From: Flagellimonas oceanensis
GTDB lineage: Bacteria > Bacteroidota > Bacteroidia > Flavobacteriales > Flavobacteriaceae
Reading direction: 5' to 3'
Assembly: GCF_003992595.1 (NCBI RefSeq)
Contig: NZ_RZNA01000052.1
Span: forward strand, 186,001 to 250,000
Length of the DNA stretch: 64,000 nucleotides
The notes under the pieces are model-generated. The model did no database searches. It saw nothing but the letters and a program-made list of their open reading frames with translations, and was not told the DNA's origin. Position 1 is the stretch's first letter. Each line of letters begins with the position of its first letter. A program made the position numbers and the translations under genes. Below, in pieces: positions 1 through 6,751 of the stretch.

Positions 1-669
1 AAGGATGAATACTCCAAGCGCACCGAAGGCCATATTGTGACCTGGAATCGCCTGTGCCTTTCCATCTACGTATTTACCAATTCTTGGGCCTACCAAAATA
101 GCGGCTACCAAAGCAGCGGCACCACCTACGGCGTGTACTACGGAAGAACCTGCAAAATCGACAAATCCTGCGGTGTTCAACCAAGCATCGTCATCGAATG
201 GCCAGTACCAGCTACCGGAAATTGGGTATATCAACGTGGTAAGGATAGCGGAGAAGATCAAATACGTAGAGAATTTGGTTCTTCCCGCAATGGCTCCGGA
301 TACAATAGTGGCTGCTGTGGCACAGAACACTGTTTGGAAGAACAGGTTGTACCAATCATCGGCACTGAAAAAGAAGTACCCTTGGTCAGATGGACTGGAC
401 CTAAAGAATCCGCCACCTACCAGGTCGCTACCATACATAATGGCATAACCTACTGCCCAGAACATGACCGAACCAACGGCCAAGTCCATTACGTTTTTCA
501 TAATAATGTTACCAGTGTTCTTGCTTCGGGTAAAACCTATTTCCAACAAGGTGAAACCTGCCTGCATGAAAAACACCAAAATCGCTGCTAGGGTAATCCA
601 CAAGGCACCCATGTCGCCAGTGATGGCCTCTACAGCTTTATCTATCGCTTCTTGTTCTTGTACAATCAT
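1..669 (-). CDS. amt: Ammonium transporter Amt (N-terminal part, cut by window edge)
   Basis: Inner-membrane channel of the Amt/MEP/Rh family that conducts ammonium or ammonia. The first 223 codons are present, starting at an ATG at 669; the rest lies left of the window. Several hydrophobic segments are visible. The family segment VDFAGSSVVHAV (residues 169-180) carries the Asp and His equivalent to E. coli AmtB D160 and H168, and it is followed by the GHNMAFGALG stretch typical of the next helix. It lies 33 nt downstream of the PII gene on the same strand, the classic glnK-amtB pair in which PII plugs the channel when nitrogen is ample. The N-terminal stretch before the first helix is short, and any signal peptide is unclear. 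The family call is secure. Confidence 0.95.
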   Translation of the reverse strand, partial: MIVQEQEAIDKAVEAITGDMGALWITLAAILVFFMQAGFTLLEIGFTRSKNTGNIIMKNVMDLAVGSVMFWAVGYAIMYGSDLVGGGFFRSSPSDQGYFFFSADDWYNLFFQTVFCATAATIVSGAIAGRTKFSTYLIFSAILTTLIYPISGSWYWPFDDDAWLNTAGFVDFAGSSVVHAVGGAAALVAAILVGPRIGKYVDGKAQAIPGHNMAFGALGVFIL

Positions 670-702
670 AATCTAAGTTTTAAAGTTTTTTGGCTATTAA
701 TG

Positions 703-1041
703 TTAGTTGATTCCGGCGCTTCCGCTTTCCTTGGTCCTAATTCTGTAAGCCTCGATAACATCGGAGACGAAAATTTTTCCATCACCCACATTACCGGTAC
801 CTGCAGTGTCCAGTAAAACGTTTACGGTTTTTTCCAGAAAGTCATCGCTAACCACGATAACCAAATACCTTCGTTGGATATCGCTAGTGCTGTACGATAT
901 GCCACGATAGACATGTCCCTGTTTTTCATTTCCAACTCCAGTTACATCCCAGTAACTAAAGAAGTTGACCTCAATTTGATGGAGGGCTTTCTTTACCTCA
1001 TCAAATTTGGATTTTCTAATAATTGCCTCGACTTTTTTCAT
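703..1041 (-). CDS. glnB: Nitrogen regulatory protein P-II
   Basis: Small trimeric signal protein (112 residues, the usual length) that senses 2-oxoglutarate and adenine nucleotides and controls nitrogen uptake. The T-loop contains GHVYRGISY (residues 42-50), with Tyr50 at the place of the modified Tyr51 of E. coli GlnB. The C-terminal signature GNVGDGKIFV is intact. The segment NFFSYWDVTG before the T-loop is aromatic, unlike the enterobacterial GITGMTV; from memory this is common in Bacteroidota. It is transcribed with the amt gene that follows, so a GlnK-like role in gating Amt is likely. A TAnnTTTG box lies 24 nt upstream of the start. The choice between the names glnB and glnK is arbitrary here. 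Confidence 0.95.
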   Translation of the reverse strand: MKKVEAIIRKSKFDEVKKALHQIEVNFFSYWDVTGVGNEKQGHVYRGISYSTSDIQRRYLVIVVSDDFLEKTVNVLLDTAGTGNVGDGKIFVSDVIEAYRIRTKESGSAGIN

Positions 1042-1064
1042 AATTAAGTAGTTAATTGATGATT

Positions 1065-1072
1065 CAAATATA
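1065..1072 (-). promoter_or_regulatory. -7 box for the PII-amt operon
   Basis: Reading the minus strand, TATATTTG matches the Bacteroidota -7 consensus TAnnTTTG, 24 nt upstream of the PII start codon. No convincing TTG -33 element is visible at the usual distance. Confidence 0.5.
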
Positions 1073-1129
1073 TAGGAATTAGAATGAGACTATTAAAAAA
1101 CGAAGGGTAGATGCGTGATTTTTATGGGT

Positions 1130-1163
1130 ATAAGAAAAATACCCCCAAAATTTTAGGGGTATT
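1130..1163 (-). terminator. Terminator downstream of crcB
   Basis: Arms AATACCCC and GGGGTATT enclose a 10-nt loop at 1138-1163. On the minus strand the hairpin is followed by TTTTTCTT, as in an intrinsic terminator. It lies about 150 nt past the crcB stop and upstream of the PII promoter, so it separates the two minus-strand units. Confidence 0.6.
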
Positions 1164-1310
1164 CAATTTTAGATTAAGTTTTGTTATCTTTTTTTTGATT
1201 TAAACTTAATATTGGATGCTTTGAGGTTTGTTTTTATCAATAATAGAGCTCCAAAACATGTAAAATGTTTAGTTTTTAACAAATTTTAACTGTAAAAATG
1301 CAATTTGTAA

Positions 1311-1685
1311 CTATGAAATGTGTTTGGCAAGCCACAATCCTAAAATAACTGCCAAAACACCCACACCGATACTGGAAATCATGTAGATAGCTAAATTGAA
1401 TAGTTCGCCATTCTTTAAATAGGAGTGTTTTTCAAAGGCGAATGCTGAAAATGTGGTAAAGCCACCACAAAATCCAGTGGCAAGAAAAAGTGTACTGTTA
1501 TAGGTAAGTAAATGACCCCTTGCGGAAAGTCCCAAAAATAACCCGATCAATAGGCAGCCAATGATATTGACCAAAAAGGTCCCCAAGAAAAAATTGTGGA
1601 AAAGCGGATTGAGGGGTCGAGAAATCAAATAGCGCAGAACACTTCCAAATCCCCCGCCCAAAAAAACAAGTAAGGCCTGTTTCAT
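1311..1685 (-). CDS. crcB: Fluoride ion channel CrcB/Fluc
   Basis: Four-helix membrane protein (124 residues) that forms a dual-topology dimeric channel and expels fluoride. All family landmarks are visible: GGGFGSVLRYLIS near the N terminus, GTFLVNIIGCLLIG with the pore Asn, and GFCGGFTTFSAFAFE carrying the Thr/Phe fluoride track. The length is normal. A 59-codon gene ends 16 nt upstream on the same strand, so the two are probably co-transcribed. I looked for a fluoride (crcB-type) riboswitch in the leader upstream of that small gene and saw none. Confidence 0.93.
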   Translation of the reverse strand: MKQALLVFLGGGFGSVLRYLISRPLNPLFHNFFLGTFLVNIIGCLLIGLFLGLSARGHLLTYNSTLFLATGFCGGFTTFSAFAFEKHSYLKNGELFNLAIYMISSIGVGVLAVILGLWLAKHIS

Positions 1686-1701
1686 GCCCTAAAGGTACAA
1701 A

Positions 1702-1881
1702 CTATACCGCTTCCTTATATTCGGTTTCCATGGCCTCACGAGGGAAAAGTCTGGTAGTTGAGGTTTTGGAAATCCGTTGCACCGGTTTAGTAAACCTTTC
1801 TTTAGCTCCGTTGACACTGAAAATCAACAGAATGGCGTTCACAGCAAGCAATACAAAAAGAATACTTAAAAATACAGTCAT
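1702..1881 (-). CDS. Small single-span membrane protein upstream of crcB
   Basis: A 59-codon reading frame that starts MTVFLSILFVLLAVNAIL: one hydrophobic segment at residues 2-22, then a basic, Ser/Thr-rich tail (RFTKPVQRISKTSTTRLFP) ending in an acidic stretch. I do not recognise a named family, though short proteins of this shape are common in flavobacteria. Support for it being real: a good -7 box lies 28 nt upstream of the ATG, codon use resembles the neighbours, and crcB begins 16 nt after its stop, so it is probably the first gene of a two-gene transcript. The function is unknown. The N-in/C-out topology with a basic cytoplasmic side is not settled by the sequence. Confidence 0.65.
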   Translation of the reverse strand: MTVFLSILFVLLAVNAILLIFSVNGAKERFTKPVQRISKTSTTRLFPREAMETEYKEAV

Positions 1882-1909
1882 TACAGGTTAGGTGTAAAGT
1901 ATTGTTAAA

Positions 1910-1917
1910 CAAAAGTA
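1910..1917 (-). promoter_or_regulatory. -7 box for the small gene and crcB
   Basis: TACTTTTG on the minus strand fits TAnnTTTG exactly, 28 nt upstream of the 59-codon gene. It would drive that gene together with crcB. Confidence 0.5.
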
Positions 1918-1998
1918 CGGTTTTTCCTATAATAACGAAATCAGGTCTCTGCTATTGTTGTGAAAACGAGAATTTTTGTGGTTAACGCAATTCCATTG

Positions 1999-2187
1999 TT
2001 AATTTTTGAGGAAGTATTTAATTAAGAACAGGATAATTATGAAAGTTATGAAGGAAATCAGTATCCAAATAACGCCTTTGTAATTCTTTTTGTGCAGTTT
2101 TTTATCCTTTTTGTATGAAAATGAGATGATTGCTACAAAGGCGATAAAGAATAGAGCCGCAAAAATTATCTGTCCTGTGCTGAACAT
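1999..2187 (-). CDS. Small two-span membrane protein of unknown function
   Basis: 62 residues with two hydrophobic segments, roughly 6-24 and 39-58, joined by a strongly basic cytoplasmic-type loop (SYKKDKKLHKKNYKG). I recognise no domain. The shape is typical of small conserved flavobacterial membrane proteins. It is transcribed alone, divergent from the MazG-like gene at 2227, and has its own TAnnTTTG box 17 nt upstream. It ends about 120 nt from the promoter of the crcB unit. A positive-inside reading of the loop suggests both termini face the periplasm. Confidence 0.7.
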   Translation of the reverse strand: MFSTGQIIFAALFFIAFVAIISFSYKKDKKLHKKNYKGVIWILISFITFIIILFLIKYFLKN

Positions 2188-2203
2188 ATTTTATATTTTT
2201 ACG

Positions 2204-2211
2204 CAAAGCTA
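2204..2211 (-). promoter_or_regulatory. -7 box for the 62-residue membrane protein
   Basis: TAGCTTTG on the minus strand is an exact TAnnTTTG match 17 nt upstream of the ATG at 2187, within the short divergent intergenic region. Confidence 0.5.
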
Positions 2212-2226
2212 AATCAAATAAGTGTA

Positions 2227-2613
2227 ATGGAAAGTAAAATAAAAGCCGTGGAGCTCTTCCACAATTCTTTTGGATTGGGAGTTTCGCAAAAGCCAAAGGC
2301 CGATCTTGGAAAGGATAAAAACAAGCTTCGTTTCAATTTGATGGATGAAGAGAACCGGGAATATCTGGAAGCGGCAAATGATAACGATTTGGTGGAAGTG
2401 GCCGATGCATTGGGGGATATGCTGTACATTTTATGTGGAACCATTTTGGAGCACGGTATGCAATATAAAATCGAAGAGGTTTTTGAAGAGATACAGCGAA
2501 GCAACATGAGCAAGCTTGGTGCCGATGGAAAGCCCATCTACCGTGAAGATGGGAAGGTACTGAAAGGCCCAAATTATTTTAAGCCGGACATTCAGAACAT
2601 AATCGATAAATAA
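2227..2613 (+). CDS. MazG-like nucleotide pyrophosphohydrolase
   Basis: A 128-residue all-alpha NTP pyrophosphatase-like protein of the MazG/HisE superfamily. The acidic metal-binding pattern is visible: DEENREYLEA supplies the first E-x-x-E helix and LVEVADALGDMLYI the second E-x-x-D helix. The family hydrolyses nucleoside triphosphates to the monophosphate and pyrophosphate, mostly to clean non-canonical nucleotides. The substrate here cannot be read from sequence. It is a single-gene unit, followed immediately by a hairpin terminator shared with the convergent ilvE. It is distinct from the full two-domain MazG encoded at 50754. Confidence 0.8.
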   Translation: MESKIKAVELFHNSFGLGVSQKPKADLGKDKNKLRFNLMDEENREYLEAANDNDLVEVADALGDMLYILCGTILEHGMQYKIEEVFEEIQRSNMSKLGADGKPIYREDGKVLKGPNYFKPDIQNIIDK

Positions 2614-2642
2614 AAAAAGCGCCAACTGGCGCCTTTTCTTTT
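2612..2642. terminator. Bidirectional terminator between the MazG-like gene and ilvE
   Basis: GCGCCA and TGGCGC arms (2619-2632) are flanked by an A-run on the left and a T-run on the right, so the hairpin can terminate both convergent transcripts. Confidence 0.8.
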
Positions 2643-2643
2643 T

Positions 2644-3711
2644 CTAGATGACTTCGTGTCGCCATCCAAACTTATCTTCAGCGCGGTTGTATTGAATATC
2701 CGTGATTCTTTTCTTTAAAAGGGAAGCATAGCTTTCCTCCAATTCAGGGAGGTCATAATCCTTCCCGTGGTATCCAAAACCTGATATAGGTGAGATCACT
2801 GCTGCTGTACCTGCACCGAACATTTCTTTCAAGGATCCATTTTCCGCAGCTTCCACCAATTCGTGAACGGATATTTTACGCACCTCGGTTTTGATGCCTT
2901 CGTCATTGGCGATGTCCAAAATGCTCTTTCGGGTTATCCCATCCAAAATACGGTCGCTGGTAGGGGCTGTCATCAAAGTGTCATTGATACGAACAAAAAC
3001 GTTCATGGCGCCCGCTTCCTCGATATACTCGTGGGAGTTGTCATCTGTCCAGATGACTTGTTGGTAGCCTTTGTCCGCAGCCAATTTGGTTGGGTAGAAC
3101 TGACCCGCATAGTTACCACCGGCCTTTGCATATCCTACACCACCGTTAGCGGCACGGGAGTATGTTTCCTCGATCAACACCTTTACCTTCCCAGAGAAAT
3201 AAGCCCCTGAAGGAGCACAGGCAATGATGAATTTATATTCATCGGCAGGTGAGGCGTGGAACCCATTTCCCGAAGCAAACATAAACGGCCTTATATATAA
3301 GGAACTGCCAGGGTTTTGGGGAATCCAGTCACTCTCCAATTGAATAAGTGCATTGAGCCCTTCCATAAAATACGCCTCAGGTATTTCCGGAATGGCCAAT
3401 CTTTTGGCGGATCTGTTCAAACGTTTCCAGTTTTCCTCGGGCCTAAAAAGCCATGCTTTGCCATTCTCGTCCTTGTAGGCTTTCATCCCTTCAAAAATAG
3501 ACTGTCCATAATGGAAGATCTTTGCGGATGGGTCCAGGGTGATAGGTTGGTAAGGAACCACTTTGGGTTCGGACCACTTACCGTTTTTATAATCACAGAC
3601 CAGCATATGGTCGGAATAAACACTTCCAAAAGAAAGGTTGTCAAAATCCACGTCATGGATTTTTGATGATTTTGTCTTCTCGATAGCAATTTTGTTAGCC
3701 ATTGTTTCCAT
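2644..3711 (-). CDS. ilvE: Branched-chain amino acid aminotransferase
   Basis: PLP enzyme (355 residues, the length of the long BCAT group) that interconverts leucine, isoleucine or valine with their 2-oxo acids using glutamate/2-oxoglutarate. The PLP lysine is K196 in GYAKAGGNYAGQ. Also visible are the substrate/PLP segments FHYGQSIFEGMKAY, YIRPFMFASG and the C-terminal FGAGTAAVISPI that grips the cofactor phosphate. No other branched-chain biosynthesis genes are nearby, so it is a stand-alone unit. The frame opens with METMANKIAI: the ATG at 3711 gives the listed start, but the ATG nine bases later (3702) is an equally good choice. Confidence 0.95.
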   Translation of the reverse strand: METMANKIAIEKTKSSKIHDVDFDNLSFGSVYSDHMLVCDYKNGKWSEPKVVPYQPITLDPSAKIFHYGQSIFEGMKAYKDENGKAWLFRPEENWKRLNRSAKRLAIPEIPEAYFMEGLNALIQLESDWIPQNPGSSLYIRPFMFASGNGFHASPADEYKFIIACAPSGAYFSGKVKVLIEETYSRAANGGVGYAKAGGNYAGQFYPTKLAADKGYQQVIWTDDNSHEYIEEAGAMNVFVRINDTLMTAPTSDRILDGITRKSILDIANDEGIKTEVRKISVHELVEAAENGSLKEMFGAGTAAVISPISGFGYHGKDYDLPELEESYASLLKKRITDIQYNRAEDKFGWRHEVI

Positions 3712-3751
3712 ATCACTTACATTTACCGTGATAAAATTAGCTATTTATTGT

Positions 3752-3759
3752 TAGTTTTG
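3752..3759 (+). promoter_or_regulatory. -7 box for the DUF4920 gene
   Basis: TAGTTTTG fits TAnnTTTG, about 46-58 nt upstream of the two possible ATG starts of the lipoprotein gene. Confidence 0.4.
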
Positions 3760-3805
3760 GACAATTCGTAAATCTAAATGTTGGACTTGACTTACAATTA
3801 CTTAA

Positions 3806-4294
3806 ATGTTATCAAAAATGAGGATTTTTAACACTTTTACTACTGTTTTTTTACTAGGTATTGTGATGGTTTCCTGCAAACAAGAAACCATGCAAGGTGA
3901 TTATTTTGGAGAGGAATTTGAAATTTCCAGAAAAGCTTCCAAAACATCGGCTCCTTTTGACAAGATTTCCGGTAAGGATTCCTTGCAGACCCAAATCGTT
4001 GGCGAGATCAAGGAAGTTTGCCAGGCCAAAGGTTGCTGGATGAAGGTACAATTGGAGTCAGACGACGAAGTTTTCGTCCGTTTTAAGGATTATGGATTCT
4101 TTGTTCCCAAAGATGCTGCAGGGAAAAAAGTAGTGATGAACGGCGCGGCCTTTTTTGAGGAAATGTCCGTTGAAGACCAAAAACACTACGCAGAGGACGA
4201 AGGAGCATCTGAAGACGAATTGGCACTAATAACCGCTCCCAAGAAAACACTTAGGTTCGAAGCGGACGGGGTGCTGATCGAAACCCAGCCTTGA
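3806..4294 (+). CDS. DUF4920-type lipoprotein
   Basis: A 162-residue predicted lipoprotein. A signal peptide ends in a lipobox-like GIVMVSC with the acceptor Cys at residue 24. The body contains the motifs I associate with DUF4920: EVCQAKGCWMKVQL and VFVRFKDYGFFVPKDAAGK, suggesting a small beta domain with a Cys pair that could bind metal or form a disulfide. Its function is not known to me. The ATG at 3806 is listed; a second ATG at 3818 would shorten the signal peptide to a still valid size. The stop TGA overlaps the TTG start of mnmD (TTGA), so the two genes are probably translationally coupled. Confidence 0.82.
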   Translation: MLSKMRIFNTFTTVFLLGIVMVSCKQETMQGDYFGEEFEISRKASKTSAPFDKISGKDSLQTQIVGEIKEVCQAKGCWMKVQLESDDEVFVRFKDYGFFVPKDAAGKKVVMNGAAFFEEMSVEDQKHYAEDEGASEDELALITAPKKTLRFEADGVLIETQP

Positions 4295-4953
4295 AAAGGA
4301 AAATAATCACCACAGGGGATGGTTCCAAGACCATCCAAATTGAGGGTTGGGACGAACAGTACCATTCCAAGCACGGAGCTGTCCAGGAAGCCTATCATGT
4401 TTTTATGGAACATGGTTTGCGATTGTTTCAAAATGAAGAAGTCAAACTGTTGGAAATCGGCTTTGGCACAGGGTTAAATGCCCTTATCACTTTAATGGAA
4501 GCTCCCAAACAACAATTGAGTGTTGATTATGTTGGGGTTGAGGCTTTTCCGGTTTCAATGGAAGAAGTAGGTGCTTTGGACTATTGCCGGCAATTGGAAG
4601 CCGAAGTCCATCAAGCTGACTTTCAAAAAATGCACAGTTCACCTTGGGAAGAAACTGTAAGTATAACCCCTGGCTTTTCCCTTTTGAAGCAGCAAAAGGA
4701 TTTCAAGGAAATCGATGATCAAAATTCTTTCAACCTCATATATTTTGATGCGTTCGGAGCACGGGTACAACCTGAACTTTGGACAGAAGGGGTTTTCTTG
4801 AAGATGTACCATGCACTCCGGCAAAATGGGGTTTTGGTAACCTACGCGGCCAAAGGTAGTGTGAGACGGGCCATGCAGGCAGTTGGTTTTACCGTGGAAC
4901 GCTTACCGGGACCACCTGGGAAGAGGGAGATGCTGAGGGCCAAAAAGCTTTGA
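4291..4953 (+). CDS. mnmD: tRNA (mnm5s2U34) methyltransferase, MnmD type
   Basis: SAM-dependent methyltransferase (220 residues) matching the methyltransferase half of MnmC, which finishes the wobble uridine modification of tRNAs for Lys, Glu and Gln. The SAM-binding loop LEIGFGTGLNAL is at residues 54-65, and the family motif YFDAFGARVQPELWT follows later. The oxidase half of MnmC is absent, as in stand-alone MnmD proteins. The start is a TTG at 4291 overlapping the stop of the lipoprotein gene; there is no ATG at a sensible place, and KRKIITTGDGSKT is the expected family N terminus. About 135 nt of non-coding sequence follows. Confidence 0.88.
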   Translation: MKRKIITTGDGSKTIQIEGWDEQYHSKHGAVQEAYHVFMEHGLRLFQNEEVKLLEIGFGTGLNALITLMEAPKQQLSVDYVGVEAFPVSMEEVGALDYCRQLEAEVHQADFQKMHSSPWEETVSITPGFSLLKQQKDFKEIDDQNSFNLIYFDAFGARVQPELWTEGVFLKMYHALRQNGVLVTYAAKGSVRRAMQAVGFTVERLPGPPGKREMLRAKKL

Positions 4954-5066
4954 TGAATGTCAATGATATCTTAACAAACAGCCTATCGAATTCATAAATA
5001 CCCATAAAATTCCAGCTAAATATGTTAAACCTAAATTAACATCTCATATACAGTCGATTAAACCGA

Positions 5067-5074
5067 TAAATTTG
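5067..5074 (+). promoter_or_regulatory. -7 box for the TIGR01777-like gene
   Basis: TAAATTTG is an exact TAnnTTTG match 14 nt upstream of the ATG at 5089. Confidence 0.5.
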
Positions 5075-5088
5075 CATAAAATGATAGT

Positions 5089-6033
5089 ATGAAGGTGTTG
5101 ATAACAGGAGCTACGGGATTGGTAGGTCAAGCCATAGTAGAGGTGTTGAACCGCAGGGGGATACCCGTAAACTATTTGACCACAAGTAAAGGAAAAATTA
5201 CATCCTCAGAAGATTTTCAGGGATATTACTGGAATCCCTCCAAAGCGGAGATAGACTTGGATTGTTTCAAAGATGTACAGGCCATTATCAATTTGGCAGG
5301 AACCAGTATAGCCAAACGTTGGACCCCTCAGCATAGAAAAAAGGTGCTTTCCAGCCGTCTCGATAGTTTGAGAACCCTAAAAAAGGGACTGGGAGATTCG
5401 GGAAACAAAGAAGTTGAGTGTCTTGTTTCTGCATCTGCCATTGGAATTTATCCAGATTCAAAATGTGATTACTACGAAGAAAGCGAAACAAAATTGGATG
5501 ATGGCTTTTTGGGCGAAGTAGTGTCAAAATGGGAGGCCGAGGCGGGTACTTTTGAAAAACTTGGTGTTGATGTGGCCAAAATCAGAATCGGGTTGGTGCT
5601 TTCCAGAGATGGAGGAGCCTTGCCTAAAATGGCCTTGCCTGTCAAGAACTTCATTGGGGCGCCGATAGGGAGTGGAGACCAATGGCAATCTTGGATTCAT
5701 ATTGAAGATTTGGCGCAGATGTTTGCCTTTGCCGTTGAAAATAATCTACAGGGAACTTATAATGGTGTGGCCCCAAATCCAGTAACGAATACAAAACTTA
5801 CCAAAGAACTGGCCAGAGTATTGGACAGGCCCCTTTGGATGCCCAATGTCCCCGCGTTTGTCCTGAAGGTGGTTTTGGGTAAAATGTCAACACTGTTGCT
5901 GGCAAGCCAGCGAGTGAGCAATAAAAAAATTGAGGAAGAGGGATTCGCTTTTCAATACACTAATGTTTGCCAAGCTTTAAAGAGCATTTATACTTCGGAA
6001 GAAGAAGGTGTCCCCGCATCGGTTGAAGCTTAG
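5089..6033 (+). CDS. TIGR01777-family NAD(P)-dependent epimerase/dehydratase-like protein
   Basis: An extended short-chain dehydrogenase of 314 residues. The Rossmann glycine motif GATGLVGQ is at residues 7-14. INLAGTSIAKRWT, SASAIGIYPDS and the Ser/Tyr region before EVVSKWEAEA are the usual landmarks of this family (SDR39U1/YfcH-like). The C-terminal segment that follows GTYNGVAPNPVTN is also typical. The substrate is unknown for the whole family. It is transcribed alone from its own -7 box and closed by a clear terminator. Confidence 0.88.
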   Translation: MKVLITGATGLVGQAIVEVLNRRGIPVNYLTTSKGKITSSEDFQGYYWNPSKAEIDLDCFKDVQAIINLAGTSIAKRWTPQHRKKVLSSRLDSLRTLKKGLGDSGNKEVECLVSASAIGIYPDSKCDYYEESETKLDDGFLGEVVSKWEAEAGTFEKLGVDVAKIRIGLVLSRDGGALPKMALPVKNFIGAPIGSGDQWQSWIHIEDLAQMFAFAVENNLQGTYNGVAPNPVTNTKLTKELARVLDRPLWMPNVPAFVLKVVLGKMSTLLLASQRVSNKKIEEEGFAFQYTNVCQALKSIYTSEEEGVPASVEA

Positions 6034-6066
6034 TCAATAGGTGTTCATGACGTTTTTAATCGATAA

Positions 6067-6089
6067 AGTCCGCTTAGGCGGCTTTTTTT
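6067..6089 (+). terminator. Terminator after the TIGR01777-like gene
   Basis: CCGC/GCGG stem with a TTAG loop, extended by AG/CT across a bulged T and followed by seven T residues. Confidence 0.75.
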
Positions 6090-6100
6090 ATGTTTTGCGG

Positions 6101-6141
6101 TGACATTTTGACATTTTTGGACAATTGGCAGTACTTTTGCC
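6101..6141 (+). promoter_or_regulatory. grpE-dnaJ control region: TGACA-N3-TGACA plus -24/-12-like element
   Basis: TGACATTTTGACA lies at 6101-6113. TTGGCAGTACTTTTGCC at 6125-6141 fits the sigma-54 consensus (YTGGCA, N6, TTGC) with GG and GC twelve bases apart. The element centre (6107) is 20 bp from the first G of the GG. An alternative reading is a housekeeping promoter, since TACTTTTG (6132-6139) matches TAnnTTTG with TTTTG at 6106-6110 as the -33 element. The same element and the same 20-bp spacing recur upstream of hsp20. Confidence 0.55.
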
Positions 6142-6169
6142 ACTTCAAATCGGAATAAAACAATAGAAC

Positions 6170-6745
6170 ATGAGCAATAAAAGTAAGGTTGAGGAAATGG
6201 AAGATGAGCCTAAAAAAGGGCAAACCGAAGAGAGTACTGAGCTGAACGATGAGCATATAGAGGCTGAAAACGCAGAAGAGAATAAAGAGGAACTTTCCGA
6301 AGAGGAAAAATTGCGCGAGGATTTGGCCAAAGAAAAAGAAAAGTTCTTGAGGCTTTTTGCGGAGTTTGAAAACTACAAGCGCAGGACTTCCAAGGAACGT
6401 ATGGATTTGTTCAAAACTGCAGGACAGGAAGTCATGGTGGCATTGCTTCCCATTATGGATGACTTTGATCGTGCCCTCAAGGAACTTTCCAAGTCAGAGG
6501 ATAAAGAAATGTTCAAAGGTGTGGAACTCATCAGCAATAAATTCAAGGAAACTTTGAAGAACAAGGGCTTGGAGCAAGTGGAAGTGGGGGAAGGTGATGT
6601 ATTTGATGCCGAGGTGCACGAAGCCATTACCCAGATCCCTGCACCGAATGATAAAATGAAAGGGAAGATCATTGATGTGGTGGAAAAAGGGTTCAAACTC
6701 GGCGATCGCATCATAAGGCATCCAAAAGTCGTTGTTGGAAACTAA
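6170..6745 (+). CDS. grpE: Nucleotide exchange factor GrpE
   Basis: Co-chaperone (191 residues) that releases ADP from DnaK. The N terminus (to about residue 50) is highly acidic and probably disordered. A long coiled coil follows, then the family core LRLFAEFENYKRRTSKER and the C-terminal beta domain with FDAEVHEAITQIP and the typical ending VVEKGFKLGDRIIRHPKVVV. dnaJ begins 6 nt after the stop, so the two form an operon; dnaK is not in the window. The upstream region carries an element also found in front of hsp20 in this window, which suggests shared stress control. Confidence 0.96.
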   Translation: MSNKSKVEEMEDEPKKGQTEESTELNDEHIEAENAEENKEELSEEEKLREDLAKEKEKFLRLFAEFENYKRRTSKERMDLFKTAGQEVMVALLPIMDDFDRALKELSKSEDKEMFKGVELISNKFKETLKNKGLEQVEVGEGDVFDAEVHEAITQIPAPNDKMKGKIIDVVEKGFKLGDRIIRHPKVVVGN

Positions 6746-6751
6746 AGTTGT

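Noticed and set aside
37-591. A long plus-strand frame at the left edge
   Set aside because: It is the antisense shadow of the amt gene, which reads as a clean ammonium transporter on the minus strand.
1881-2000. A fluoride riboswitch upstream of the crcB unit
   Set aside because: I looked for the conserved GGNGAUGG core and pseudoknot pieces on the minus strand and found none.
2227-2613. Calling the MazG-like gene hisE (phosphoribosyl-ATP pyrophosphatase)
   Set aside because: No histidine-biosynthesis gene is nearby, and the sequence fits the general MazG-like group better than HisE.
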